A DNA stretch of 64,000 nucleotides from Geopseudomonas aromaticivorans (GCF_019097855.1 NZ_JAHRGL010000011.1:62001-126000), one strand, 5' to 3'. Counted from the first letter of the stretch, positions 17,769-24,799 are shown. Numbers and translations: made by a program. The notes: generated by a model not told the origin, from the sequence alone.

Positions 17769-17896
17769 CGGCGCTTCCTCGCTTCGCGGTACCCGGCCAG
17801 CCATGCGCAGCGCTGGCCGAGCTTCCATTCGGGGTAGGGGCAGGGCTCGTTGCGCCAGGCCTTGGCGCCCTCTCGGTAGGCTTCGCGGTACTTCAT
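17765..17896 (-). CDS. Rmf/CrpP-fold small protein
   Basis: A 43-residue basic peptide with the ribosome-modulation-factor pattern: G-x(8)-CPYP near residue 19, then RCAWLAGYREA. E. coli RMF has the matching CPYQ ... WLGGWREA. RMF dimerises 70S ribosomes; the related CrpP family is found in plasmids and phages. Its ATG overlaps the upstream stop (ATGA), and its stop overlaps the downstream ATG, which fixes the frame. Whether it binds ribosomes is unknown. Confidence 0.65.
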   Translation of the reverse strand: MKYREAYREGAKAWRNEPCPYPEWKLGQRCAWLAGYREARKRR

Positions 17897-18327
17897 CACC
17901 GGCGCCCGCCGTGGGTTGTGGCTGTCATGCCTGTGACCTTCTTCCGCTTGCTGCTCGAGAAGGCGATGCCCAGGGCTGAGCCGATGGTGCGCACTTCAGC
18001 TCGCGTAAGCTTCAGGGTCATGGCGATGGAAGGCACGCATGCGCCCTTGCTCGCCTCCTCGCGCACCTGCTCGCCGTTGGCTTCGATCATGGCCTGGCGG
18101 ATTTCCCAGTTGGCCTTGTCCTGTGCGCGCTGCCGGTGGATGTGCTGGGTCTGCTCGCCGAGCGGCAGGCGCTGCGGAGCGCCGCGGTAGTCGGCACCGG
18201 TGGAGCGGGCCTCGCCAGGGCCGGGAAGGGTGATGATGGTCTTGCCGCTCGCCCGGAAGGCTTCGAAGGCTGCTGCCAGCTCAGCGCGCTTGGGGTCGCG
18301 CGCCTGGATCTCTGCTGTCAGGTACAT
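17896..18327 (-). CDS. Hypothetical phage protein with C-terminal helix-turn-helix-like region
   Basis: A 143-residue basic protein. The C-terminal part (VPSIAMTLKLTRAEVRTIGSALGI) looks like a helix-turn-helix that could bind DNA; the N-terminal part has no recognisable domain. AAGGAG precedes the ATG at 18327. It sits between SSB and the Rmf-like peptide in the leftward operon. No specific function can be assigned. Confidence 0.6.
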   Translation of the reverse strand: MYLTAEIQARDPKRAELAAAFEAFRASGKTIITLPGPGEARSTGADYRGAPQRLPLGEQTQHIHRQRAQDKANWEIRQAMIEANGEQVREEASKGACVPSIAMTLKLTRAEVRTIGSALGIAFSSSKRKKVTGMTATTHGGRR

Positions 18328-18415
18328 GGGATGGCTCCTTGCCGGGAGTTTGGTAGAGGTCGTGGTAGGCCACCCGCCGGCGAGCGGCGGTGCGGCGGGT
18401 GAGTTGTTTGCGCAT
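18281..18415 (-). CDS. Possible small basic protein overlapping the next gene
   Basis: A 44-codon frame starting at the ATGA overlap with the ssb stop ([14 protein letters not shown]). It overlaps the following gene by 47 bp. The very basic start and the overlap favour a real gene, but the length and composition do not prove it. Confidence 0.3.
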   Translation of the reverse strand: MRKQLTRRTAARRRVAYHDLYQTPGKEPSHVPDSRDPGARPQAR

Positions 18416-18960
18416 CAGATACCGGTGAGGTAGTGGGCCGGAAAGAACGGGATGTCGTCGTCGAAGCTGTCGTAGTCCGGCGGCGCGGCTTGCTGGCTGG
18501 GCGGCTGGCGGGCAGTGCTGCCGCCGCTGGCGTCTGAATAGGCCTTGGCCCCTGCCGGCGCGCTGCGGCCGTGTGCGGACGCCTGCTGTTCGTGCTTCTG
18601 CGGCTGACCGCTGCCCTTGGTACCGAGCAGCTGCATCTGGCCGCCCATGTCCACCACCACCTCGGTGGTGTAGCGGTCCTGGCCAGACTGGTCCTGCCAT
18701 TTGCGGGTCTGCAGGCGGCCCTCGACGTACACCTGCGAGCCCTTGCGCAGATACTCGCCGGCGATCTCGGCGACCTTGCCGAAGAACACCACGCGGTGCC
18801 ATTCGGTGCGCTCGACCGGCTGACCGGTCTGCTTGTCCTTCCAGGTGTCGCTGGTGGCCAGGGTGATGTTGGTCACCGCGTTGCCGCCGGCGGTGTAGCG
18901 GGTATCCGGATCCCCGCCGACGTTGCCGACGAGGATGACTTTGTTGACGCCTCGAGCCAT
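18415..18960 (-). CDS. ssb: Single-stranded DNA-binding protein
   Basis: An OB-fold SSB of 181 residues. It has the usual start ([19 protein letters not shown]), the conserved [22 protein letters not shown], and a flexible Gly/Gln/Ser linker. The acidic tip DDDIPF is present, but nine further residues (FPAHYLTGI) follow it, whereas in typical bacterial SSBs IPF ends the protein. It covers single strands in phage replication and recombination. GGAGGG precedes the start. Confidence 0.93.
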   Translation of the reverse strand: MARGVNKVILVGNVGGDPDTRYTAGGNAVTNITLATSDTWKDKQTGQPVERTEWHRVVFFGKVAEIAGEYLRKGSQVYVEGRLQTRKWQDQSGQDRYTTEVVVDMGGQMQLLGTKGSGQPQKHEQQASAHGRSAPAGAKAYSDASGGSTARQPPSQQAAPPDYDSFDDDIPFFPAHYLTGI

Positions 18961-18978
18961 GTGACCCTCCGTGGATGT

Positions 18979-19104
18979 TCAGTTGGTGATGGTGCCGGCC
19001 ATGCTGCTGAGGAAGATCCACCAGCCGCAGGCGGCAGCCACCGCGAAGGCTCCGATCATTCGGCGCCGGAAGATGCGCTGCAGGCGCTGCTGGCGGCGGC
19101 TCAT
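18979..19104 (-). CDS. Small single-span membrane protein
   Basis: A 41-residue protein with a very basic start (MSRRQQRLQRIFRRRM), then one hydrophobic segment (IGAFAVAAACGWWIFLSSMAG). Its ATG overlaps the stop of the preceding membrane peptide by 4 bp, which supports it. Function is unknown. Confidence 0.5.
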   Translation of the reverse strand: MSRRQQRLQRIFRRRMIGAFAVAAACGWWIFLSSMAGTITN

Positions 19105-19244
19105 GCGAATACAGCCCACATGACCCGGTGGAAGATGGCCAAGCCGGCTGCGAAGGTGACTGCGATCAGCAGGCAGCCAATCAGCTCTCCGCGGGATGTG
19201 TTCGACTCGGAAGGTCCGTGGTTGCGGGTGGCTTGGGCTTTCAT
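19101..19244 (-). CDS. Small single-span membrane protein
   Basis: A 47-residue protein with a C-terminal hydrophobic segment (LIGCLLIAVTFAAGLAIF). It overlaps the genes on both sides by 4 bp. With the next gene it forms a tandem pair of tiny membrane proteins just before ssb. Function is unknown. Confidence 0.5.
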   Translation of the reverse strand: MKAQATRNHGPSESNTSRGELIGCLLIAVTFAAGLAIFHRVMWAVFA

Positions 19245-19507
19245 CGCAGGCACTCCAGGGTGATGATCATGTCGTCCAGCTGCAGGACAGCGTGCTCGTG
19301 CGTGACGCAGGTGCTGAGGTCGGCGAGCCGCTCGCTGCCTGAGCTTGTCGCCGCGTTGCCGCAGGGGTAGGCGTGCACGCTGATTCGCTGCGTGTAGCCG
19401 GACCAGTTGGCGAACACCTGGTAGCGGCCGAGTGTTGAGATCTCGACGGCTATGGTGGTGATGCGGGCGACCCTCTCGAGGATCGGCGTGGGTATCGGTT
19501 GGGTCAT
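19241..19507 (-). CDS. Hypothetical phage protein
   Basis: An 88-residue protein (MTQPIPTPILERVARIT) with mixed strands, two Cys in the middle and no membrane segment. GGAG lies 8 nt before the ATG at 19507. It is the first gene after a 586-bp gap. No family is recognised. Confidence 0.55.
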   Translation of the reverse strand: MTQPIPTPILERVARITTIAVEISTLGRYQVFANWSGYTQRISVHAYPCGNAATSSGSERLADLSTCVTHEHAVLQLDDMIITLECLR

Positions 19508-20093
19508 TGCTGATCTCCCTGTCTGCATGGGTCAGGCGCTCTGCTGCGCACTCTGGCGGGGGAGCGTCTGCCCATGCAGGCTGGTGATGGGGAAGGGTGC
19601 CCGCTGCCGATCCCCTGGCAGGCGCAGGGCTCAAAGACCCAGGACGTTGTCATCCGCCCTGGCGCCGATCGGTTCGGCGGGTTCATGCGGCCTGCTGCAT
19701 TCCGGGCCGCGTCGTCAGTTTTTCCGGACCGCACTCGCCGTGAGTGGGTGTGCGCCGTGCAGTTCGGCGCGGAGGTGATGCCGAGCGGCATCGGAAAGGA
19801 CTGGCGGGCGCTGATCCCCCGCTTGTGGTGTCGGCCGAAGCCGGTGCCCGTCAGCCCGGGCGGGCAGTCCTTTCCGATACCTCCCGAGGAAGGATCAGGG
19901 CCGCTTGCGCCCGGCCAGTCGTCTCTTTGTCGCCACAGGTGAGCGCCTGCGTATGGGGGCAACCGTTAAAAACCCCTGGCTGACCGGATTACTCGAACTG
20001 CTGGGGCGCTTGCTGCGGCCGTGAGGCGCAGCTGCTGCAGGTGACAGCGCTAACCCCGGCAGCATCCCGATCCGTCGGCGGGTGTTGCTAGTG
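19508..20093. other. 586-bp gap in the leftward operon
   Basis: Between the exonuclease gene and the 88-codon gene, no frame on either strand has a good ribosome site or a natural-looking protein. The region carries a large inverted repeat (19790-19878) described separately. It may hold a structured RNA, an additional promoter or a decayed gene. Confidence 0.5.
19790..19878 (-). ncRNA. Candidate structured RNA element with a UUCG-capped hairpin
   Basis: A perfect 14-bp outer stem (19790-19803 with 19865-19878) continues inward as an imperfect stem through TCAGC/GCTGA. On the minus strand it encloses a CGGC-TTCG-GCCG hairpin, an extra-stable tetraloop. It lies in a gap without a clear gene and in the direction of the operon. 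An operator or a decayed mobile palindrome is also possible. Confidence 0.35.
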
Positions 20094-20864
20094 TTACTGG
20101 CCGCGGGCCTTGGTGATTGCTGCGCGCGCCATGGCTGCTGTCGCTTCGCATCCCCAGCTGAGCAGCACGTCCTCTGCCTCCTCCAGCGCATCTGACAGCT
20201 CGCTGAGATCGCCCTGCATGGCCGCCACCACCCGGCCGCCGGCCAGCTGCTGGCCTAGGTGGACGCCCTCGGCGTGGTCCTCGATGACTACGGTGATGCG
20301 CGCGGCGCTTCCAGCAGCGATGGTGTGGCGGCGGTCATGCGCCTTCATGGCCCTGACCAACTGCTTGGCCTCGTGGCAGGCGTCAGCCAGGGCGTGGTGG
20401 CGAACGCCATCGAAATCGCCGACGTCCTTGGCTTCGGGGTACAGCTCTAGGATGGTGCGCAGGTCGCGTTCCAGGCGGAAATCCCAGGGGCGTGGATCGT
20501 GGAAGGCGTCGTAAGCCTCGCCAAGGATGCGCAGGTCGAATGTCGCGCCGTTGCCCCAAAGGCGCGGCTCATCGCACGCATGGATGAAGTCGCTCAGGGC
20601 CAGCAGGACGTCGTACAGGCCGCCCGGCTGCTGGCTGCCGTCGACTTCGGCGCGGGCCTCGGTGCTCTGCTTGAGCCACCAGCTGATGGTGCTGGCGTCG
20701 GTGGTTCCGCCGTGGGCGATGCTGCTGGCAAGGTCGACGCGCCGGTAGAACTCGGCAGCGTGCTGACCGCGCTCGATACGCACGGCGCCGATAGCCACGA
20801 TGGCGGCGTGACTGCCGACACCCATGGTTTCCAAGTCGATGACGATGTGGGTCTGGTTGATCAT
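20094..20864 (-). CDS. DEDDh-type 3'-5' exonuclease
   Basis: A 256-residue protein with the exonuclease I motif VIDLETMG (Asp/Glu metal ligands) near residue 9, exo II around [13 protein letters not shown], and exo [14 protein letters not shown]. It resembles the RNase T/ExoVIII-like group found in phages. It may process phage DNA ends for recombination alongside SSB; a role on RNA cannot be excluded. The start overlaps the csrA stop (ATGA). The C-terminal 70 residues show no exonuclease motif. Confidence 0.8.
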   Translation of the reverse strand: MINQTHIVIDLETMGVGSHAAIVAIGAVRIERGQHAAEFYRRVDLASSIAHGGTTDASTISWWLKQSTEARAEVDGSQQPGGLYDVLLALSDFIHACDEPRLWGNGATFDLRILGEAYDAFHDPRPWDFRLERDLRTILELYPEAKDVGDFDGVRHHALADACHEAKQLVRAMKAHDRRHTIAAGSAARITVVIEDHAEGVHLGQQLAGGRVVAAMQGDLSELSDALEEAEDVLLSWGCEATAAMARAAITKARGQ

Positions 20865-21046
20865 GCCGCCACCTCGCTGTACTTCTCGGCCTGGATGCGC
20901 TGGTAGATCTCTTCGCGGTGAACCTCGACGTCCTTCGGCGCATCGATGCCGATACGGATCTGGTTGCCCTTGACGCCCAGGACGGTGACGGTGATGTCGT
21001 CGCCGATGTGCAGGGTTTCGCCTACGCGGCGGGTGAGGATGAGCAT
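20861..21046 (-). CDS. csrA: Canonical CsrA/RsmA carbon storage regulator
   Basis: A 61-residue CsrA with the full consensus start [17 protein letters not shown], then [19 protein letters not shown] and VHREEI. The RNA-contact residues Leu4 and Arg44 are conserved, so it should dimerise and bind GGA motifs in mRNA leaders. AAGGAGGTCACATG is a very strong start site. It sits in the PL operon and so should be expressed on induction. It could reprogram host mRNAs or copy a host regulator. Two divergent relatives lie at 26.2 and 26.8 kb. Confidence 0.95.
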   Translation of the reverse strand: MLILTRRVGETLHIGDDITVTVLGVKGNQIRIGIDAPKDVEVHREEIYQRIQAEKYSEVAA

Positions 21047-21080
21047 GTGACCTCCTTGGTCGTTCAGTTGACTTCCGCGA

Positions 21081-21102
21081 CTGCCGCCTCGCGAAGCGGC
21101 AG
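21081..21102. other. Intergenic hairpin before csrA
   Basis: A 7-bp stem (CTGCCGC / GCGGCAG) with an inner partly self-complementary loop lies between the 65-codon gene and csrA. Similar intergenic hairpins precede terB and the serine-rich gene. Confidence 0.5.
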
Positions 21103-21110
21103 CCGGAAAT

Positions 21111-21308
21111 TTACTGCTCGGTGCGAAGCTCTGCGCGCGGCACCCAGTGGTTACCGACACGCACCATGCAGCCGACAAATGCGGCATAGCGTGTGTCCCG
21201 CTCGGTCTGGCTGCCGTACCAAGCGCAGTTGGTGCGGGCCAGGACGATTGCGGCGATAAGCCAGATGCCGAGCATCCCGCCACCGATGATCAAGGCCTTG
21301 CGCTTCAT
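21111..21308 (-). CDS. Small membrane-anchored protein
   Basis: A 65-residue protein with an N-terminal basic start and one membrane segment ([20 protein letters not shown]), then a short soluble part with two cysteines (CAWYG, GCMVRVG). It overlaps the terB stop by 4 bp. Function is unknown. Confidence 0.6.
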   Translation of the reverse strand: MKRKALIIGGGMLGIWLIAAIVLARTNCAWYGSQTERDTRYAAFVGCMVRVGNHWVPRAELRTEQ

Positions 21309-21742
21309 GCATCGATCCCGAAGTCCTTGAGGCGCAGACCGAGGGTATTGCCGATTTCAGCCAGCACCTTCATTTCGGCGTCGCTGATCGAGCCGTCACC
21401 TTCGGCCACGGTCAGCATGTTCACGAACACCTCCTCAGCGTCTGCTGGGTTGCCGGCGATCTCGCGGATCTCGCGAAGGATGTTCATGCGGCCCAGGCGG
21501 AACCCTGCCTGCAGCTGCTCGGTGAACAGGTTCACCTGGGACGTGATCTCGCTGCCGAAGTGCTCAAGGTTCTTGTTGGCGCGGATCTGCAGGTCGATCT
21601 GCGCGCCTTCGTTCTTGCTGATCTCGCCGTCTGCCGCGGCGACCAGCAGGCAGCCGCCGACGATTGCCTGCATCAGGTCACGGTTTTCCAGTTTCTTGAC
21701 TGCGCGCTTGGCGCCGAACAGCTTCTTGCCGATACCGAACAT
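21305..21742 (-). CDS. TerB family protein
   Basis: A 145-residue all-helical protein with the TerB repeats LVAAADGEISKNE (near 28) and VAEGDGSISDAEMKVL (near 118), each an acidic DGxIS metal-binding loop. TerB proteins were named for tellurite resistance and also appear in phage-defence and membrane-stress systems. The ATG at 21742 follows AGAGGAAC; the longer frame upstream has no ribosome site. It lies between the serine-rich gene and a small membrane protein in the PL operon. The role in the phage is unknown. Confidence 0.8.
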   Translation of the reverse strand: MFGIGKKLFGAKRAVKKLENRDLMQAIVGGCLLVAAADGEISKNEGAQIDLQIRANKNLEHFGSEITSQVNLFTEQLQAGFRLGRMNILREIREIAGNPADAEEVFVNMLTVAEGDGSISDAEMKVLAEIGNTLGLRLKDFGIDA

Positions 21743-21808
21743 GCGGTGTTCCTCTGGGTTTTGGTGTGCTTCACGGCATGGCCCTGCGCGAGGGGCATCC
21801 CGTGAAGC

Positions 21809-21824
21809 GCCCGGCGAACCGGGC
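21809..21824. other. Intergenic hairpin with TTCG loop before terB
   Basis: On the minus strand GCCCGG-TTCG-CCGGGC forms a 6-bp stem with a stable tetraloop, in the gap between the serine-rich gene and terB. There is no T-tract, so mRNA processing or stability is more likely than termination. Confidence 0.5.
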
Positions 21825-21829
21825 ACCTG

Positions 21830-22150
21830 TCAGTCGCAGGACGACGAGCTGCTCGAACTGCTTGATGAGTCGCTGCTGCTCCAGCTGCTGTCACTCGACG
21901 AGTAGCCGCCGCTGTCGCTGCTGCCCCAACTGCTGCGATGGCTGTCGTCGCAGCGCCTGGCTGGCTCCGGCTCGCTGACGTGGGCGGCCAGGTTGATCGG
22001 GTGGAGCGGGCTGTGGATGCCCACCGGGTTCAGGGGGTTGAGCGGGCAGCTGGCGTCGTCAGGCCGGCTGGTACTTCGCGGGGTTGGCGCGCTGCTGGCT
22101 GCGGAGTTCTTGCGGCGGCGAGCGATGGCCGCCTTGATCTTCTTGAGCAT
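21830..22150 (-). CDS. Serine-rich hypothetical protein
   Basis: A 106-residue protein: a basic N-terminus (MLKKIKAAIARRRK), a Pro/His-rich middle and a C-terminal 40 residues that are almost all Ser with Asp, Gly and Trp (GYSSSDSSWSSSD), ending SSCD. GGAG precedes the ATG at 22150. It is the first gene of the PL operon. The tail is low complexity and offers no function. Confidence 0.6.
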   Translation of the reverse strand: MLKKIKAAIARRRKNSAASSAPTPRSTSRPDDASCPLNPLNPVGIHSPLHPINLAAHVSEPEPARRCDDSHRSSWGSSDSGGYSSSDSSWSSSDSSSSSSSSSSCD

Positions 22151-22494
22151 GGCCTGTCTCCAGTGGGTTCCCGCAGCAGCCGCCTCGTTGAAGCGGCTGC
22201 CGGGAATCGTCTGGTCTTGCTGGGCGCTGTTTCTGGCCACCTGCGCCTGGGCCTGCTTTCGCATCTCGGGGAGCCTTTAGCTCCGACAGATCACCGCGCC
22301 CTGCTGGCCGTGATCACTCCTTTGTGCGGTTCTCCATGCTGCGAACCTGGGGTGAGGCATTCCCCTGTACCGGACTTGGCTTGCTCCGCAGTTGCCGGCT
22401 CGCTGGCTGCGGGTGGTGGAGCTAAAGAGCGGTGGGCGGTTGTGCTGCCCAGCCATTTTCATGGCTAGCCGCGGTGGTGTGCGGCGTTGAGATA
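22151..22494 (-). other. Leader of the PL operon
   Basis: About 340 nt separate the PL -10 element from the first confident start. Two hairpins are visible: GGAGC-CTTTA-GCTCC near 22270 and a perfect 8-bp GCAGCCGC/GCGGCTGC stem at 22176-22200. A long leader with hairpins fits an antitermination (nut-like) region, but I see no boxA with confidence. Short frames here lack good ribosome sites. Confidence 0.4.
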
Positions 22495-22524
22495 AATATG
22501 GGCTATCCCGTATTTTGCTGTCAA
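22495..22524 (-). promoter_or_regulatory. Leftward early promoter PL
   Basis: On the minus strand, TTGACA (22519-22524), an 18-bp spacer and CATATT (22495-22500) form a good sigma-70 promoter reading into the operon that ends at int. Two repressor operators overlap it, one at the -10/spacer and one at the -35. Confidence 0.65.
22498..22511. promoter_or_regulatory. Repressor operator OL-a
   Basis: ATGGGCTATCCCGT, a variant of the 14-bp dyad ATGGG-N4-CCCAT found at both early promoters. It covers the -10 side of PL. Confidence 0.65.
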
Positions 22525-22537
22525 TGGGTATTCCCAT
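22524..22537. promoter_or_regulatory. Repressor operator OL-b
   Basis: ATGGGTATTCCCAT, 26 bp from OL-a and abutting the PL -35. It differs by one base from each of the two PR operators at 29.66-29.70 kb. A further CCCATATGGG lies at 22550-22559 and may be a third, weaker site. Confidence 0.7.
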
Positions 22538-22594
22538 AAATTCATTACTCCCATATGGGTAGAGAGGGCTTGATGGCAGATTTGCTTGATATTA

Positions 22595-22610
22595 CTGTAT
22601 GCACATACAG
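22595..22610. promoter_or_regulatory. LexA-box-like palindrome upstream of the DUF1654 gene
   Basis: CTGTATGCACATACAG has the LexA form CTG-N10-CAG with 7-bp perfect arms, and TA flanks it on the left (TACTGTATG). It lies 18 bp before the DUF1654 start and beside a weak TTGATG/TACTGT promoter, so the gene should be induced by DNA damage. Confidence 0.6.
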
Positions 22611-22627
22611 CAAAAGGAGAGGCGCCG

Positions 22628-22942
22628 ATGGCCAAGCAAAAACCCGCAAAGCAGCAAGAACGCCGCGAACTGACCGATCTGGAGAGGCTTGGGCTGCGGA
22701 TCTCGTCGATGATCAACGCGCCCAAGGCGCAGCTGGAGCGGTGGGTGACCATTCACCGGCTGGACACGGACACCGACGAGGCGTGGGGCGGAGTGATGGA
22801 ACTGCTGCGGGAAACCGACGGCCTGGAGATGGCCGTCATCGAGGATGGGGTGGTCGAGCTGCGCTGGCACCAGCAGTCGGATGATGACCACTATGTGGGG
22901 GATGGAGAGATCGAGGCAGTGGAGGAAGAGGCTGTCGCGTAA
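22628..22942 (+). CDS. DUF1654 family protein
   Basis: A 104-residue acidic protein. The stretch LERLGLRISSMINAPKAQ ... WVTIHRLDTDTDEAW ... LRETDGLEMAVIEDG has the DUF1654 pattern common in Pseudomonas and its phages. The function is unknown. AAGGAG lies 8 nt before the ATG. The LexA-like site just upstream and the position at the PL edge suggest SOS control independent of CI. Confidence 0.75.
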   Translation: MAKQKPAKQQERRELTDLERLGLRISSMINAPKAQLERWVTIHRLDTDTDEAWGGVMELLRETDGLEMAVIEDGVVELRWHQQSDDDHYVGDGEIEAVEEEAVA

Positions 22943-22980
22943 GAGCCTGCACTGCGGCGGGCTTCATGGAATGGCGCCGA

Positions 22981-23153
22981 TTACTCAATGCCCTTCGCCC
23001 GAGCCAAGTGGATGGAGTCTTCCACCTGGCCTGGGCCACGCTTTCTTCTTTGCTCAGTTGCGCGAGAAGTAGATCCCAGTCGGCTTCCTACTCATCCAGC
23101 TCGCGGGCAATGACGGCGCGGCCCTCCAGTTCTGTGCGCGGTGTCAGGTTCAC
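22981..23153 (-). pseudogene. Possible gene remnant with a stop and a frameshift
   Basis: On the minus strand a GTG at 23153 opens a natural-looking peptide (NLTPRTELEGRAVIARELDE) that ends at TAG. The same frame continues with EADWDLLLAQLSKEE, and a +/-1 shift leads to VEDSIHLARAKGIE and TAA at 22981. The three pieces read like one decayed gene of about 55 codons. The evidence is composition only. Confidence 0.3.
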
Positions 23154-23193
23154 CCTATGGATCAGGGGGGGGCTCGTAGAAGGGGGGTAGAGG

Positions 23194-23222
23194 TTTATTC
23201 CATTCCGTTGTAAGCATATAAT
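23194..23222 (+). promoter_or_regulatory. Possible sigma-70 promoter
   Basis: TATAAT at 23217-23222 with TTTATT 17 bp upstream (23194-23199) in an A/T-rich stretch, 40 bp before the next rightward gene. The -10 is perfect and the -35 is weak. Confidence 0.45.
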
Positions 23223-23262
23223 TGTGATTCATATCGCATTTTGGCAGTGGATAGCACCAAGC

Positions 23263-23661
23263 ATGAGCAGATCGATCACGGCGTTGCTGAGGGTGACGCA
23301 GCGACTGTTTTCACGGGAGAAGACTTTGCGCGAGCTGATGGCAGAGCAGGGGCGGAACGAGTTTGGGCGAGCCGCTGCAGTCTCGGTCGCTCAAGCAGCG
23401 GTGGTTACCCGTGAAACGGTGCCGGTGACGCTACATGGCATCGGCAGGCAAAAGGTGCGCTTCGTGTCGGAGTTCAGCTACGACAAGCCAGGCACGATAC
23501 GAGCGGCAGTGCTGACGCTGAACAATCGGGAGTTCCAAGGCGTCGTTGAAGGAGAAGACCAGGTCAGCACTTGGTCGTGGGGGAAGGTGCGAGGGCTGAT
23601 GAAGGTCGTCGATACCGGAGAGATGTTGTCACCCTACGAGGTATACGACCTCTACCACTGA
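23263..23661 (+). CDS. Hypothetical protein
   Basis: A 132-residue protein (MSRSITALLRVTQRLF) with a strand-rich middle (VTLHGIGRQKVRFVSEFSYD). I recognise no family. The start is uncertain: the ATG at 23263 has no clear ribosome site, and a GTG at 23224 would add 13 residues. It has its own TATAAT promoter, is lower in GC than the late genes, and sits between two remnants, which suggests cargo. Confidence 0.55.
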   Translation: MSRSITALLRVTQRLFSREKTLRELMAEQGRNEFGRAAAVSVAQAAVVTRETVPVTLHGIGRQKVRFVSEFSYDKPGTIRAAVLTLNNREFQGVVEGEDQVSTWSWGKVRGLMKVVDTGEMLSPYEVYDLYH

Positions 23662-23680
23662 GGTGGCCCGATTGAGCGGA

Positions 23681-23741
23681 TCAGCGCTGGGTCTGCAGCT
23701 GACCGGCAGCCCATGCTTTCTCGAGCCTCTCGCGAGCTACG
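23681..23741 (-). pseudogene. Remnant copy of the 3' end of the 24.3-kb membrane gene
   Basis: On the minus strand this encodes LARERLEKAWAAGQLQTQR and a stop, closely matching AREKFEAAWAAKQLQTQR at the end of the gene at 24326. A TAG lies just upstream in the matching frame and no start is present. It is a decayed partial duplicate. Confidence 0.55.
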
Positions 23742-23849
23742 AGGCGGCGAAGTAGGCGCAGAAAAAGAAGGCCATTTGCCAGTAATGGTTGTTGTGAAAG
23801 TGTGAACTCTGTTGCATCTTGTTCCCATCGCATGAAACGAGGGAACGAG

Positions 23850-24206
23850 ATGGGATCTGAATGGATTTTGATGATCAGGTTGTTTGGCCTGCCTATCTTT
23901 CTTGGAGTTGGCAGCCTGGCCGTAGGGCTATTTCTATCCATGGCGGGGCAGTCTGCTGCTGAGATCGCCGTCCTGGCGGAGGTTGGGAAGTTATTCTTGC
24001 AGGCCGGCCAGCTGATCGCTCTGGCCGGTGTGGCTGCTGCGCTGGGCCTGAGTCTGTGGCGCTGGTGGCTGCTCTACCTCTGGGAGTCTGGAAAGCTGGA
24101 CGGCGGCTGCTACAACTGTGGCGGCCCCATGTCCCACAAGGACGGTCGCTACGGCGCCTACAGCAAGTGCCAGATTTGCGGATCGAAGCGGGAAGGGTGG
24201 CACTGA
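23850..24206 (+). CDS. Membrane protein with C-terminal zinc ribbon
   Basis: A 118-residue protein with two membrane segments (LFGLPIFLGVGSLAVGLFLSM and the hydrophobic stretch near residues 55-75), then a four-cysteine ribbon CYNCGG...CQICG near the C-terminus. GAGG lies 7 nt before the ATG at 23850. It converges on the terminator of the leftward cI operon. The function is unknown. Confidence 0.6.
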   Translation: MGSEWILMIRLFGLPIFLGVGSLAVGLFLSMAGQSAAEIAVLAEVGKLFLQAGQLIALAGVAAALGLSLWRWWLLYLWESGKLDGGCYNCGGPMSHKDGRYGAYSKCQICGSKREGWH

Positions 24207-24212
24207 GGCCAG

Positions 24213-24240
24213 AAAAAAAAGCCCCGCACGGTGGCGGGGC
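24213..24240 (-). terminator. Terminator at the end of the leftward cargo genes
   Basis: On the minus strand GCCCCGC-CACCGT-GCGGGGC is followed by eight T's. It ends transcription from the 24.3-kb gene before the convergent rightward gene. Confidence 0.85.
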
Positions 24241-24325
24241 AAATGAGGTGGAGACTCCCAATCCCTACAGATTAGGGAGTGGAGCGTGAAAGCTTCGTGA
24301 GGCGGATGTCGAGCGCGCGTGAATC

Positions 24326-24799
24326 TCAGCGCTGGGTCTGCAGCTGCTTGGCGGCCCAGGCAGCTTCGAATTTCTCCCGGGCTTTGTTGGCTGACGAATC
24401 GCATACCTGCTTCCGCATATCGGACTCTGGATACATGCATGCCCTGGGCGGCTGATAGAAGCGATCCCATGCGTCATCCTTCTTGGCGAGCTCGGCCTGC
24501 CGGAGGCGCGCCGCCGTGGCCAGCTCAGCCTGGCGCCTCCGCTCCGCCTCCTTGCTCTCCCGCTGACGAGCAAGCTCCTCTGGGCTGAGCGTTGGGCGCG
24601 GTGCCGCCAGCTGCTGCCGGGCCTGTTGTTGCTGCTGGAGCTTCTGGATGGCTGCCTGCGAGCGCTCGATCTGGCGCTGGGCCATGTTCTCGATGGCAGC
24701 AACGCGCACCTGGTAGATAATGTAGGCGCCCGAGACAGAGATGATTACGCCTAGAAGCCAGGAGATGGGGGAGAGTGGTTTGCGGCGGCGTCGTGCCAT
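24326..24799 (-). CDS. Membrane-anchored coiled-coil protein
   Basis: A 157-residue protein with a basic start (MARRRRKPLSP), one membrane segment (ISWLLGVIISVSGAYIIYQV), a Gln/Arg/Glu-rich coiled coil to about residue 115, and a C-terminal domain with three cysteines ending AAWAAKQLQTQR. GGAAG precedes the ATG at 24799. A decayed copy of its tail lies at 23681. Terminators on both sides suggest its own transcript. The function is unknown. Confidence 0.6.
   Translation of the reverse strand: MARRRRKPLSPISWLLGVIISVSGAYIIYQVRVAAIENMAQRQIERSQAAIQKLQQQQQARQQLAAPRPTLSPEELARQRESKEAERRRQAELATAARLRQAELAKKDDAWDRFYQPPRACMYPESDMRKQVCDSSANKAREKFEAAWAAKQLQTQR

Noticed and set aside
19504-19962. Open frames on both strands in the 586-bp gap
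   Set aside because: Pro/Arg/Ser-rich translations without ribosome sites, running through a strong inverted repeat; not supported as genes.
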